NCBI GenBank assembly: GCA_963837345.1
Contig: CAWIMX010000001.1
Coordinates: forward strand, 1,364,001 to 1,428,000
Length of the DNA: 64,000 nucleotides
Reading direction: 5' to 3'
DNA from: CAWIMX01 sp963837345
GTDB lineage: Bacteria; Acidobacteriota; Vicinamibacteria; Vicinamibacterales; CAVVIG01
Numbering within the stretch: the stretch's first letter is position 1; the number at the start of each line of letters is the position of its first letter. Of this stretch, positions 9,246-18,044 are shown one piece after another. The notes below the pieces were generated by a model. It did not search any database, had not been told where the DNA came from, and saw nothing but the letters and a program-made list of their open reading frames with translations. A program made the translations under genes and the position numbers.

Positions 9246-10054
9246 CCCTGCCCCTCGCCCCCCTCAGGCTCGCGGCGCGATTGTCGCGGCGCTGGCTGCC
9301 GAGAGGCGTGCGCGCCCATCGAATCTTGACCGGCCCGCTGAAGGGCGCACGCATGGTCACGTCATGGCACGACTACCCCGCAGGCATCACCGGCATCACC
9401 GAGCGTGACCTGCTCGTGTGGTTTCGGCGGCACGCGCGGCCGGGCGAGACATGGCTCGACATCGGCGCCCACTACGGATACACCGCGATCGCCCTCTGCC
9501 AGCTGGTGGGGCCAGGCGGCCGCGTCTTCGCGTTCGAGCCGGTTGCGGCGACGGCCGGCTGTCTCGCGCAAACGAAAGCGATCAACGGCCTGCGCCAGCT
9601 GACGATCGTGCCCTCCGCCCTCGGGTCTGACGCCGCAACGATGGAGCTGACGCTCGACCGCGGCATGGTGGATCGAACGCTGGCCGGCGGTCCCCTTCGT
9701 CGCGGCCACCGCATCCGGATCGCGAGCCTCGAAACGCTCTGGCCGCTCGTCAACGACGGACGCGACGTCGTCCACGGCGTGAAGATCGACGTGCAAGGCA
9801 TGGAGCTCGAGGCTCTCCTGGGCATGCGGACGATACTGCAGCGGCATCACCCGAAGCTCGTGATCGAGCTGCACCGCGGAGTCAGTCGGGCAGCCCTTCT
9901 CGACCTGCTTTCCACCATGGACTACTCTCGCACCGCCGTCGCCATCGAGGGAGGGCGGGGAGATCAGTCGCTCGCCGACGATCGGAGCTACGCCTTTGCA
10001 CCCCACGACCCGCGTGCTGCGCGTCGCGATTCTGACGCTCAACTACGCGCCTGA
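9242..10054 (+). CDS. FkbM-family methyltransferase
   Basis: A 270-residue SAM-dependent methyltransferase of the FkbM type. It has ETWLDIGAHYGYTAIAL near residue 75, the acidic ribose-binding FAFEPVAA near residue 98, and VKIDVQGMELEALLGM near residue 180. That last phrase, with KIDVQG-E, is the hallmark of the family. Such enzymes O-methylate sugars in polysaccharides or antibiotics. The start is GTG overlapping the GT4 stop. Its 3' end overlaps the following GT4 gene by about 40 bp, which is unusual for this otherwise 4-bp-overlap operon. Confidence 0.85.
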   Translation: MTLPLAPLRLAARLSRRWLPRGVRAHRILTGPLKGARMVTSWHDYPAGITGITERDLLVWFRRHARPGETWLDIGAHYGYTAIALCQLVGPGGRVFAFEPVAATAGCLAQTKAINGLRQLTIVPSALGSDAATMELTLDRGMVDRTLAGGPLRRGHRIRIASLETLWPLVNDGRDVVHGVKIDVQGMELEALLGMRTILQRHHPKLVIELHRGVSRAALLDLLSTMDYSRTAVAIEGGRGDQSLADDRSYAFAPHDPRAARRDSDAQLRA

Positions 10055-11270
10055 GCCGACAGGCTTCGCGCCACACGTGACCGCCCTCGCCGAGCAGCTG
10101 GCGAAGGACGGTCATGATGTGTCCGTCGTCACGGGGTTCCCGTTCGCGCCCGCCTGGTCGCGCTGGGAGGAGTATCGCGGCCCGTTCATGCGCCAGGAAA
10201 CCCGGCATGGCGTCCGCGTGGTGCGCGTCACGCATTTCGTGCCTCGACAACCTGGTCGCGCCGCGCAGCGCATCCTGATGGAAGGCACGTTTGCGGTCGC
10301 GGCCGCCTGGCCGATGATGCGGCGCTTTCCGATTCGACAGCGGCCTGATGTCATCGTCTATGTCGGAGCCCAGCCGGCGCTGGCGTGGCTGGCCCGGGTG
10401 TTCTCGAGTTTGTGGCATCGGCCGTACATCGTGCGCATCAGCGACATCGCCACGCAGGTGGCGACCGACGTGGGCATTCTCGAGCCCGGTCTCTTCAGTC
10501 GACTTCTTCGCCGGGTCGAATTCGGATCGTATCGGAAGGCGTCGGCGGCGGCGGTGTCCTGGCAGGCATTTGGAGACGCGCTGCTGGCGGCCGGCTATCC
10601 GGAACACGCGATCGAGGTCGTGCCGGATTCGGTGGACCTGGCCGTCGCCAACGGCAACGGCCTGCGTTTCCGTGCGCGTCACGGCCTCGATCCCGAGGCA
10701 TTCGTGGTGCTCTATGCCGGCAGTCTTGGCCGAAAACAGGGGCTGCTGGAAGTGGTCGAGGCGGCCAGACTCCTGTCGGCGAGGTGCCCCGAGCTGCGAT
10801 GGGTCCTCGTGGGCGCCGGCGAGATGCGCGGGGCGCTCGCGGCCGCGATCACCGCAGCCGGCGTGGCTCCCGTGGTCCACCTGCTGCCGCTCCAGCCGAC
10901 GAGTGAGATGGGCGACATGTACGCCGCCGCCGACGTCACGCTGCTCAGCCAGAGTCGCGGCGTTCGGCATTCGGTCATTCCATCAAAGCTCTTCATGTAC
11001 ATGGGCGCCGGGCGCGCCGTGGTCGCGGCGGTCAACGCTGCCAGCCAGGCCGCGGTCCTCGTCAGGGAGGCGGGCGCCGGCCTCGTCGTCGACCCTGAGG
11101 ACGCCGCGGGGCTGGCCGGCGCGATTGTGGAACTGCGGAGCGACCCGGCCCGCCGGCGCGCTCTGGGGCAGGCCGGGCGACGCCATGCGGCCCGGCATTT
11201 CGATCGCGTCACGAACCTCGCACGGCTCCAGGCGATCGTCGAGGGCGCGGCGATGCGCGGCTCCGCGTGA
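10014..11270 (+). CDS. Glycosyltransferase family 4 protein (WbuB-like)
   Basis: About 418 residues from GTG 10014 (VLRVAILTLNYAPEPTGF); an upstream TTG at 9996 would add six residues. The opening LNYAPEPTG-APH, the phrase RISDIATQVATDVGI and the late VIPSKLFMYMGAGRAVV are characteristic of WbuB-type GT4 enzymes, which transfer N-acetylfucosamine or related amino sugars. The classical EX7E glutamates are not evident here, as in other WbuB-type proteins. The coding sequence starts inside the FkbM gene and ends with a 4-bp GTGA overlap into the O-antigen ligase gene. Confidence 0.8.
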   Translation: MLRVAILTLNYAPEPTGFAPHVTALAEQLAKDGHDVSVVTGFPFAPAWSRWEEYRGPFMRQETRHGVRVVRVTHFVPRQPGRAAQRILMEGTFAVAAAWPMMRRFPIRQRPDVIVYVGAQPALAWLARVFSSLWHRPYIVRISDIATQVATDVGILEPGLFSRLLRRVEFGSYRKASAAAVSWQAFGDALLAAGYPEHAIEVVPDSVDLAVANGNGLRFRARHGLDPEAFVVLYAGSLGRKQGLLEVVEAARLLSARCPELRWVLVGAGEMRGALAAAITAAGVAPVVHLLPLQPTSEMGDMYAAADVTLLSQSRGVRHSVIPSKLFMYMGAGRAVVAAVNAASQAAVLVREAGAGLVVDPEDAAGLAGAIVELRSDPARRRALGQAGRRHAARHFDRVTNLARLQAIVEGAAMRGSA

Positions 11271-12628
11271 GAGCCCTTGTCACGCTCGCCATTGCCGCGG
11301 CGACGCTGGCATTCGGGAGCGTCTATCCCTGGGCCTATATTCCGCTCTACGTGATCGCCGCGACGATCGGAGTGGCCGGAATCGTCCGGCATCGTGGCGT
11401 CGGAGACCTTCGGACGCTCGCCCTCGGGCTGGCGCTCGCGGCGGCGGCCATCGGCGTGCAGGTGTGTCCGCTGCCGATGGCCTTTCTGGACCGCATCAGT
11501 CCGGGAACGCGCGCGCTTCTCGGGCAGTACGACCTTTCGTTCAGTGACGGCGGATGGCACGCGCTGTCTCTCAACCGCGCGTCAACCGTGTCGGCGTTTT
11601 GGGGCGTCGCGGCGTTCGCCGTCTACTTTCTCGGACTGGCGCGGTCGTTGTCGATGCGCGACGCGAGAAAGATCGCCGCCGACCTCACCGTGCTGGCCGT
11701 CGGTCTGGCGTTGGTGGGCATCTACGTTCGCGAGCACCACAACGGGCTCGTCTACGGCTTCTGGCACGCCGAGCAGGCGGCATCGGTCGATTCATTCGGC
11801 CCCTTCGTCAATCGAAATCACTTTGCCGGCTGGATGCTCATGGCGGCCTGTCTCGCTCTCGGGCTGCTGTGCGGCCGTGTGGAGGCCGAGGATGCCACGT
11901 CTGCGGGAAAGACGCGCGCCTGGTTCGCGTCGCTCTCGAGCGCGGAGGCGGGCAAGATCGTCCTGACCGGCGCGGCACTGGGCACGATGATCGTCGCGCT
12001 CATCTGGACGCTGTCGCGCTCCGGAATCGCCAGCCTCGCGTGCGCGTTCGTCTGTGCGGCAGTCGTCATCGGCCGTCGCCGCCAGATCCGCGTGAAGCGA
12101 CGGGCGTTCGCCATCGGTCTCCTCGGATCCGTGCTGTTGATGGCATTGTCGTGGAGGGGACTCGGCGCCGTCGTCGACTGGTTCGTCCACAACGAGGACG
12201 TGCAAACGCGCGTGCTCGCCTGGAGAGACGGCTGGCAGGTTGTCCGCGACTTTCCACTGGTCGGCACCGGGCTCAACACGTATCCCGACGCCATGCTGTT
12301 CTATCAGCGTCACCTGGCACAATGGTGGCTGACCCACGCCCACAACGACTATCTTCAGTTGATGGCCGAGGGCGGACTGCTTGTGTGCGTGCCGGCGCTG
12401 GCGACGGTGGCGCTGTTCATCACCCTCGCCCGTCGTCGCCTTCAGGCTGCCAGCGCCAGCCACCGGGAGTATTGGCTGCGCGTCGGTGCGGTTCTCGGAT
12501 TGGTCGCCATCGGCGCTCAGGAGATCGTCGAGTTCTCGCTCCACATCCCGGCGAACGCGTTTCTATTCAGCACGCTGGCTGCGTTCGTCGTCGCCTCGAC
12601 CCGGCGCCCCGCAGAGCCCCGGCCCTAG
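11267..12628 (+). CDS. O-antigen ligase family membrane protein
   Basis: A 453-residue polytopic protein with about 11 helices. The periplasmic Wzy_C region contains FGPFVNRNHFAGWMLM near residue 182 and LVGTGLNTYPDAMLFY with WWLTHAHNDYLQLMAEGG near residue 360. The HNDYLQ-EGG phrase is a conserved ligase/polymerase signature. It is the second such protein in the operon, after 3720-5114; one may polymerise the chain and the other transfer it. It is the last gene of the plus-strand run and is followed by a hairpin before the convergent FG-GAP gene. Confidence 0.8.
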   Translation: MRALVTLAIAAATLAFGSVYPWAYIPLYVIAATIGVAGIVRHRGVGDLRTLALGLALAAAAIGVQVCPLPMAFLDRISPGTRALLGQYDLSFSDGGWHALSLNRASTVSAFWGVAAFAVYFLGLARSLSMRDARKIAADLTVLAVGLALVGIYVREHHNGLVYGFWHAEQAASVDSFGPFVNRNHFAGWMLMAACLALGLLCGRVEAEDATSAGKTRAWFASLSSAEAGKIVLTGAALGTMIVALIWTLSRSGIASLACAFVCAAVVIGRRRQIRVKRRAFAIGLLGSVLLMALSWRGLGAVVDWFVHNEDVQTRVLAWRDGWQVVRDFPLVGTGLNTYPDAMLFYQRHLAQWWLTHAHNDYLQLMAEGGLLVCVPALATVALFITLARRRLQAASASHREYWLRVGAVLGLVAIGAQEIVEFSLHIPANAFLFSTLAAFVVASTRRPAEPRP

Positions 12629-12683
12629 TCTCCAGCCCCCCTCCGCAAGTCCCACCCCGCGACACCCGCCGTGGCCTGCAGTG

Positions 12684-12723
12684 CCTCTCGTGACGGCGGC
12701 CGCCCGGCCACCTCCCCGAGAGG
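12684..12723. terminator. Possible bidirectional terminator hairpin between convergent genes
   Basis: The inverted repeat CCTCTCG (12684-12690) and CGAGAGG (12717-12723) flanks a GC-rich 26-base loop that can fold further. It sits between the end of the polysaccharide operon (12628) and the end of the convergent FG-GAP gene (12743). There is no clear T-run, so it is at best a weak intrinsic terminator. Confidence 0.3.
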
Positions 12724-12742
12724 TCACCCCTGACAGAGTGGT

Positions 12743-15700
12743 CTAGTACGCCAGCGCCTGCGGCAGGTCAGTCCCCCAACCCCAGACGGTCGTCATCGTG
12801 CTGGCATAGCCGGTGCTCGACAGCCAGATCGTCCACGTGCCGTTCGCCGTGTCGAATGTCGCGATGTCCGTCTGCTTGTCGCCATCGTAGTCGCCGGTCA
12901 CGGGCACGGTGGTTCCGGTGCCGGCATCAACCGCGAAACTGGTCGTGAAGTTGCTGCTCGATCGCAGCACGTTCCACGTGCCGTCCGTCGACCGGTAGAC
13001 CGCGATGTCGGTCAGGCCGTCGCCGTCGAAATCGCCGGGAACCGGGACGTCCACGCCGCCTCCCCAGGTGAGGTTGCGGCTCGTGGTGTAGTTGCTCGCC
13101 GAATAGAGGATCTGCCACGCTCCCGTCGTCGAATCGAAGGTGGCCATATCCGTCCGCCCGTCGCCGTCGTAGTCGCCGGGAGCCGGGATGCTCCCGTCGG
13201 CGCCAATGGGCACGGCGAATGCCGTAGTGAAGCCGGTGTGCGACTCCATCACGTACCAGGTGCTCGGCGCCGGCCGGTACACCGCGATGTCGGTGATTCC
13301 GTCGCCGTCGTAGTCGCCAGGGACGGCGATGTCGAACCAGTATCCCCAATATGTGTTGAGCGCCATGGCGAAGTCGGTGCTCGAGAGCGCGATCACCCAT
13401 TGGCCGTCGGGCCGCCGCACGCCCAGGTCGGTCTTGCCGTCGCCGTCATAGTCGCCGGGGACGGGCGTGTCGCCAACCTGGCCCCAGTTGTAGCGAACGG
13501 CCATCGCGAAGCTGAAGTTGTACTTCGATCGCATCACGTGCCACGTGCCCTCGGAGGGGCGGTAGACGACGATGTCGGATCGGCCGTCGCCGTCGAAGTC
13601 GTTTCGATTGGCGAGATCGGTGACGGCGTTCGCGACGCTCGCGAAATTGGCCATTTCCGTGTGTGTCAGCGACTGATCCGTCAGCCAGCCCCACGTCGGC
13701 GTCCAGGTCGAGCCGGAACCCGAGAAGGCGATCTGCCAGAAGCCGTCCTCTCTGAACACCGCCACGTCGGTCCGGCCATCTCCATCGTAGTCGCCGCGCA
13801 CCGGAGAGCTGGTCGGGCCGCCGAGGGTCCTGGTGCTGGTCGTTCCAGTGCTCGAAAGCTTGAAGGACCAGAGGCCGGTCGACGGTTCGTAGACGGCCGG
13901 ATCCGTCTGACCGTCGCCGTCATAGTCCGCGGCAATTGGTTCGGCGGTGCCGCCGCCCAGCGAGACGGTGGTCGACGTGCCGTCGCTCGACCGCAGAATT
14001 TGCCAGAGCCCCGTCGACGGCCGGTAGGTCGCGACATCCGCCTTCCCGTCGCCGTCGTAGTCGCCGGGAACGGGCGCGTCCTTGGCGCTGCCCCAGGTGA
14101 CGACGCTCGTCGTTCCGTCGCCGGAGAGCTGCAGCGTCCAGGTGCCGTTCGACGCCTGGTAAACCGCGACGTCTGCCCGCCCGTCGCCGTCGAAATCGGC
14201 CGGGACCGGCAGGCTGGTCAGGCCGCCAAGCGTGCTCGACGCCGACGAGCCGGTTCCCGACAGGAACATCTGCCACAGCCCCGTCTTCGCCGCGTAGACC
14301 GCGACGTCTGTGATCCCGTCGCCGTCGTAGTCGGCAGGCACGGGCTCGTCGGCGCCGGTGCCCCACGACGCGGCGATGGCTGTGGTGAAGTCGTCGCGCG
14401 ACAACAGGATGTGCCACGTGCCCTGCGACGGGCGATACACCACGACGTCGCTCCTGCCGTCGCCGTCGAAGTCGTTCGTGACCTTTGCCGGCGCGGACAC
14501 CGTCCAGGTAAAGTTCTGCGTCGCCGACAACGTACCGTCGGACACCGTGGCGGACACCTGGTAGGGGCCCGCGGCCGACGAGATGGTGCCGGCAATCAGT
14601 CCCGTGGAAGGATCGATGGCGAGCGAACCGGGCAGGCCGGTGGCCGAGTACGTCAGCGTGTCGCCGTCCGGATCGCTTCCGACGAGCTGAACGGCGACCG
14701 CCGCCCCCTCGTTGTTGGATTGATCGGCGACCGCGCTGAGCGTGGGTGCCCGGTTGACGCTGGTGACCGTCCAGGTGAACGTCCGGTTCGCGCTGAGTGA
14801 ACCGTCCGAGGCGGCCGCCGTGACGGTGAAGGTGCCGGTGTTCGTGACGGTCCCGGAGATCACGCCGGTCGCCGCGTTCACGCTCAATCCGGCGGGCAGG
14901 CCGTTCGCGCCGTAGGTCAGCGAGTCGCCGTCCGGATCGCTGCCGACCAGCTGCAGCGACACCACGCCGTTGACCGGGTTCGACTGGTCAGGCACCGCAC
15001 CGAGCGTGGGCGCGCGGTTCACGTTCGTCACCGTCCAGGTGAACGTGCGGCTGGCCGTGAGCGAGCCGTCCGACACCGTCGCGGTCACGTTGTAGGAGCC
15101 GGCGCTCGAGTATGTGAGCGTGCCGGAGATCAGTCCCGTCGAGGCATTCACGCCCAGACCACCTGGAAGATTCGTGGCGCTGTAGGTCAGCGTGTCCCCG
15201 TCCGGATCGCTGCCGGCGAGCTGCACCGACACCGTGGCGTTCTCGGCGTTCGTCTTGTTGCTGATGCTGCTGAGCGTCGGCGCCCGGTTCACGTTCGTGA
15301 CCGTCCAGGTGAACGTGCGGCTGGCGGTCAGTGAACCGTCCGACACGGTCGCGGTCACGCTGTAGGTGCCGGCGCTCGAGTACGCGATCGTGCCGGAGAT
15401 GAGGCCCGTCGAGGCATTCACGCCCAGACCACCGGGAAGATTCGTGGCGCTGTAGGTCAGCGTGTCCCCGTCCGGATCGCTGCCGGCGAGCTGCAGCGAC
15501 ACCGTGGCGTTCTCGGCGTTCGTCTTGTTGCTGACGCTGCTGAGTGTCGGCGCCCGGTTCACGTTCGTGACCGTCCAGGTGAACGTGCGGCTGGCGGTCA
15601 GTGAACCGTCCGACACGGTCGCGGTCACGCTGTAGGAGCCGGCGCTCGTGTAGGACAACGTCCCGGAAATCAGACCGGTCGAGGCGTTCACACCGAGGCC

Positions 15701-16399
15701 GCCCGGCAGATTCGTGGCGCTATAGGTGAGCGCATTGCCATCCGGGTCGCTGCCGACGAGCTGCAGCGACACGGTGTCGTTCTCGGCGTTCGTCTTGCTG
15801 GTGATGGAATTGAGCGTCGGCGGCCGGTTCACGGTGAAGATCACGGTATTGCTGGCGACGCCGCCCACGGTTACCACGACCTGCCCGGTCGTCGCTCCCA
15901 CCGGCACCGGCGCCACTATCGTCGTCGTCGACCAGCTGGTGGGTGTGGCCGTCGTGCCGTTGAACTTCACGGTGCTCGAGCCCTGCGTGGCGCCGAAATT
16001 CGATCCGGTGATCGTGACGGGGGTGCCGGCCGACCCGACGCCTGGCGACAGGAGGGAGATGATGGGCGCCGCCAGCGGCGTGAACGGGACCGGCGCTGAA
16101 TTCGCGCTCGACAGCCCCGACGTGTTGTAGGCCTTGACGACGAAATAGTACTGCTGGCCGGCGGTCAGCGACGTGACCGTGTAGGTGGTCACGTTGCCAA
16201 CGTCCATGCTGTTCGGGTAAACGCCAGAAGTCGTGCCCCATGACAGCACGTAGCCGGCAATGTCTGGTTCCGGATTGGCGTCCCACAGCGCGGTGGCGTT
16301 GGCGGCTTGCGCCGTCGAGGCGCCGAGCAGCGCGAAGAAGATGATGGCGAGGGTGTACAGCGCTCGACCCCTGTCGCCCCAGGCGTGGACAGTACGCAT
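12743..16399 (-). CDS. Large secreted protein: Fn3, IPT, five cadherin-like repeats, twelve FG-GAP motifs
   Basis: About 1218 residues from ATG 16399 (MRTVHAWGDRGRAL). A signal peptide ends around STAQA (about residue 31). Next come a fibronectin type III domain (about 33-110) and an IPT/TIG domain (about 113-190). Five near-identical 88-90-residue He_PIG/cadherin-like repeats follow (about 192-640), each starting RAPTL or RPPTL and containing GSDPDGD-LTYSA and F-WTV. The remainder holds twelve FG-GAP/VCBS units with the calcium-binding DYDGDG-TD motif, the last being DYDGDKQTD. It should be an extracellular or surface-attached matrix or adhesion protein. A TTG further upstream at 16441 is rejected as start because the signal peptide begins at 16399. 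A good sigma54 promoter lies 67 bp upstream. No PEP-CTERM or LPXTG tail is present. Confidence 0.88.
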   Translation of the reverse strand: MRTVHAWGDRGRALYTLAIIFFALLGASTAQAANATALWDANPEPDIAGYVLSWGTTSGVYPNSMDVGNVTTYTVTSLTAGQQYYFVVKAYNTSGLSSANSAPVPFTPLAAPIISLLSPGVGSAGTPVTITGSNFGATQGSSTVKFNGTTATPTSWSTTTIVAPVPVGATTGQVVVTVGGVASNTVIFTVNRPPTLNSITSKTNAENDTVSLQLVGSDPDGNALTYSATNLPGGLGVNASTGLISGTLSYTSAGSYSVTATVSDGSLTASRTFTWTVTNVNRAPTLSSVSNKTNAENATVSLQLAGSDPDGDTLTYSATNLPGGLGVNASTGLISGTIAYSSAGTYSVTATVSDGSLTASRTFTWTVTNVNRAPTLSSISNKTNAENATVSVQLAGSDPDGDTLTYSATNLPGGLGVNASTGLISGTLTYSSAGSYNVTATVSDGSLTASRTFTWTVTNVNRAPTLGAVPDQSNPVNGVVSLQLVGSDPDGDSLTYGANGLPAGLSVNAATGVISGTVTNTGTFTVTAAASDGSLSANRTFTWTVTSVNRAPTLSAVADQSNNEGAAVAVQLVGSDPDGDTLTYSATGLPGSLAIDPSTGLIAGTISSAAGPYQVSATVSDGTLSATQNFTWTVSAPAKVTNDFDGDGRSDVVVYRPSQGTWHILLSRDDFTTAIAASWGTGADEPVPADYDGDGITDVAVYAAKTGLWQMFLSGTGSSASSTLGGLTSLPVPADFDGDGRADVAVYQASNGTWTLQLSGDGTTSVVTWGSAKDAPVPGDYDGDGKADVATYRPSTGLWQILRSSDGTSTTVSLGGGTAEPIAADYDGDGQTDPAVYEPSTGLWSFKLSSTGTTSTRTLGGPTSSPVRGDYDGDGRTDVAVFREDGFWQIAFSGSGSTWTPTWGWLTDQSLTHTEMANFASVANAVTDLANRNDFDGDGRSDIVVYRPSEGTWHVMRSKYNFSFAMAVRYNWGQVGDTPVPGDYDGDGKTDLGVRRPDGQWVIALSSTDFAMALNTYWGYWFDIAVPGDYDGDGITDIAVYRPAPSTWYVMESHTGFTTAFAVPIGADGSIPAPGDYDGDGRTDMATFDSTTGAWQILYSASNYTTSRNLTWGGGVDVPVPGDFDGDGLTDIAVYRSTDGTWNVLRSSSNFTTSFAVDAGTGTTVPVTGDYDGDKQTDIATFDTANGTWTIWLSSTGYASTMTTVWGWGTDLPQALAY

Positions 16400-16465
16400 C
16401 GTTGGATTCTTCTGGGGGTTGACGGGAGGGGAGCGCGTCAACCGAGATGGCGCCGCACAGAGGAG

Positions 16466-16481
16466 AGCAAGCCCGGGGCCA
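16466..16481 (-). promoter_or_regulatory. Sigma54 -24/-12 promoter for the FG-GAP protein
   Basis: Read on the minus strand this is TGGCCCCGGGCTTGCT, with GG and GC exactly 12 bases apart as required for RpoN (consensus TGGCACG-N4-TTGCW). The predicted transcription start is near 16456, leaving a leader of about 57 bases before ATG 16399. One of five such elements in the window, all before exported-protein genes. Confidence 0.6.
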
Positions 16482-16691
16482 CACCTCGACTATTCACATA
16501 AGTCGTTTATAATGTGATGGTTATTGTCACGGCCCGGTCGCGCCGTGCATGGAACTTCGCACTCGAGGTGGGCAGAATCGTAACGCCGGTGGGTAGTTTC
16601 GATGACAGGCGACATCCCGCAGATTGCTCGCATATTCGCTCCAGAAAAACCGTGCAAGCCGGGTCGGTGAGCGGAACATAGTCTTCCAATT

Positions 16692-16709
16692 CGCAGACTA
16701 ATGTCTGCC
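16692..16709. promoter_or_regulatory. 18-bp inverted repeat, putative activator binding site (UAS)
   Basis: CGCAGAC-TAAT-GTCTGCC is a nearly perfect dyad matching the element before the IPT gene (52223-52240). It lies about 220 bp upstream of the FG-GAP -24 element and about 120 bp upstream of a weaker -24/-12-like sequence before the PEGA gene. It could therefore serve either or both divergent genes. Confidence 0.5.
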
Positions 16710-16825
16710 GTTCACGGCACTACCAGGTCGCTCCTGGCGCATTTACGAACACCGGCGGAACTCTGCACGACAAAAAACGTTAGGAGCCGTGGGTCTTAGA
16801 GGGCGCCGACCGTAAATTCCAGAAT

Positions 16826-16841
16826 TGGCGTGTAGTTCGCA
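16826..16841 (+). promoter_or_regulatory. Weak sigma54-like element before the PEGA gene
   Basis: TGGCGTGTAGTTCGCA has the invariant GG and GC with correct 12-base spacing, but C replaces the second T before GC. A start site about 12 bases downstream would leave only around 10 bases of leader before ATG 16863, and no Shine-Dalgarno is visible. The call is tentative. Confidence 0.25.
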
Positions 16842-16862
16842 TCGGCGGGTGGCACACGACGC

Positions 16863-18044
16863 ATGGCACCTGTGACACCGTTCCCCCAGCCTGCTGGCCA
16901 TACCCCTGCGACGGCGCAGGATGTTCGGGGCGTTCAGACCGAAGACGTCGACACGGATCCGATGCTGGCCTTCGCGGCGGAAGCGCCCGCCGACCTGCCC
17001 GAGGAGCCTGCGGTCGAAAGCCCTCGCGCGACCGATTCCGTGCCGGCCTCCGTCCGGGGCGGCCGTTCGCGCACCTGGACGTGGCAGCGTCTCGTTCCGA
17101 TCGCGCTCGTCCTGGGTGCGGCCATCGCCGGATACGCCCTGCTGCAGGCAGCCCGTCCGAGCGAGGCGGCCGTCGCCCCTGTGGTCGCGACCACCGGCGT
17201 GGCGCAGTTCCATTCCCAGCCCGAGGGCGCGGCGGTCACGGTGGACGGTGCGACTCGCGGCGTCACGCCACTCACCCTGAACCTGCCGGCGGGGCGTCAC
17301 GTCGCCGATCTGCAGAACGGCGGCAGCAGCAAACAGCTCGTGTTCGAGGTGGCCGCCGGATCGACGGTTTCCCAGTATGTCGAGCTCGCACCGCCGGTCG
17401 ATGCCGCCCCGGCGGGACGTCTCGAGATCTCGTCCGATCCGGCAGGGGCGCCAGTCACGCTGGACGGCTCTTCGGCCGGCGTCACGCCTCTCTCGCTCAA
17501 ATCGGTGGCGCCGGGGGCGCACACCGTGATCGTCGGCCAGGGCGACGCCGCCACCCGCCAGAGCGTCACCGTGGCGGCCGGAGCCACCGCAACCGTCTTC
17601 GTGTCGGCGGCGCGCGGACCGGCGGCCGGGTGGGTCACGTTGAAGGCGCCGTTCGACATGCAGATCTTCGAGCCGGACGGTCAGCTCGTCGGCTCGACCG
17701 CGTCGGATCGCGTGATGCTCACCGCGGGCCGGCATGATTTGCGACTGGCCAATTCCGCCCTGGCGTTCGAGACGCAGGTGACCGTACAGGTCGCCGCGGG
17801 CAAGACGACGACGGCGAGTGTCGTCGTGCCGAACGGGGAACTGTCGGTGAACGCGCTGCCGTGGGCGCAAGTCTGGATCGACGGGCAGGAGGTCGGCACG
17901 ACGCCGCTCGGAAACCTGTCGGTCGCCGTGGGATCGCACCAGGTCGTCTGGCGTCATCCCGAGCTTGGCGAGCGCCGGCAGACCGTCGTCGTCAAGGCGC
18001 AAACGCCGACGCGAGTCGGCATTGATCTCAGGAACCCGCAGTGA
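16863..18044 (+). CDS. PEGA-domain membrane protein
   Basis: A 393-residue protein. An acidic, proline-rich cytoplasmic N-terminus (1-76) is followed by one transmembrane helix (about 77-96, VPIALVLGAAIAGYALL) and a periplasmic part. That part holds at least three PEGA units: QPEGAAVTVDGATRGVTPL (about 115), SDPAGAPVTLDGSSAGVTPL (about 190) and LPWAQVWIDGQEVGTTPL (about 333). PEGA domains are surface-associated beta units often attached to kinases; here no kinase domain is present. It is coupled to the TonB-C gene by an overlapping GTGA. Its role is unknown, probably structural in the envelope. Confidence 0.75.
   Translation: MAPVTPFPQPAGHTPATAQDVRGVQTEDVDTDPMLAFAAEAPADLPEEPAVESPRATDSVPASVRGGRSRTWTWQRLVPIALVLGAAIAGYALLQAARPSEAAVAPVVATTGVAQFHSQPEGAAVTVDGATRGVTPLTLNLPAGRHVADLQNGGSSKQLVFEVAAGSTVSQYVELAPPVDAAPAGRLEISSDPAGAPVTLDGSSAGVTPLSLKSVAPGAHTVIVGQGDAATRQSVTVAAGATATVFVSAARGPAAGWVTLKAPFDMQIFEPDGQLVGSTASDRVMLTAGRHDLRLANSALAFETQVTVQVAAGKTTTASVVVPNGELSVNALPWAQVWIDGQEVGTTPLGNLSVAVGSHQVVWRHPELGERRQTVVVKAQTPTRVGIDLRNPQ

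Noticed and set aside
13238..14800. 520-codon plus-strand ORF opposite the FG-GAP gene
   Set aside because: It is low-complexity Arg/Val-rich antisense of the FG-GAP repeats. The minus-strand frame has a signal peptide and known domains.
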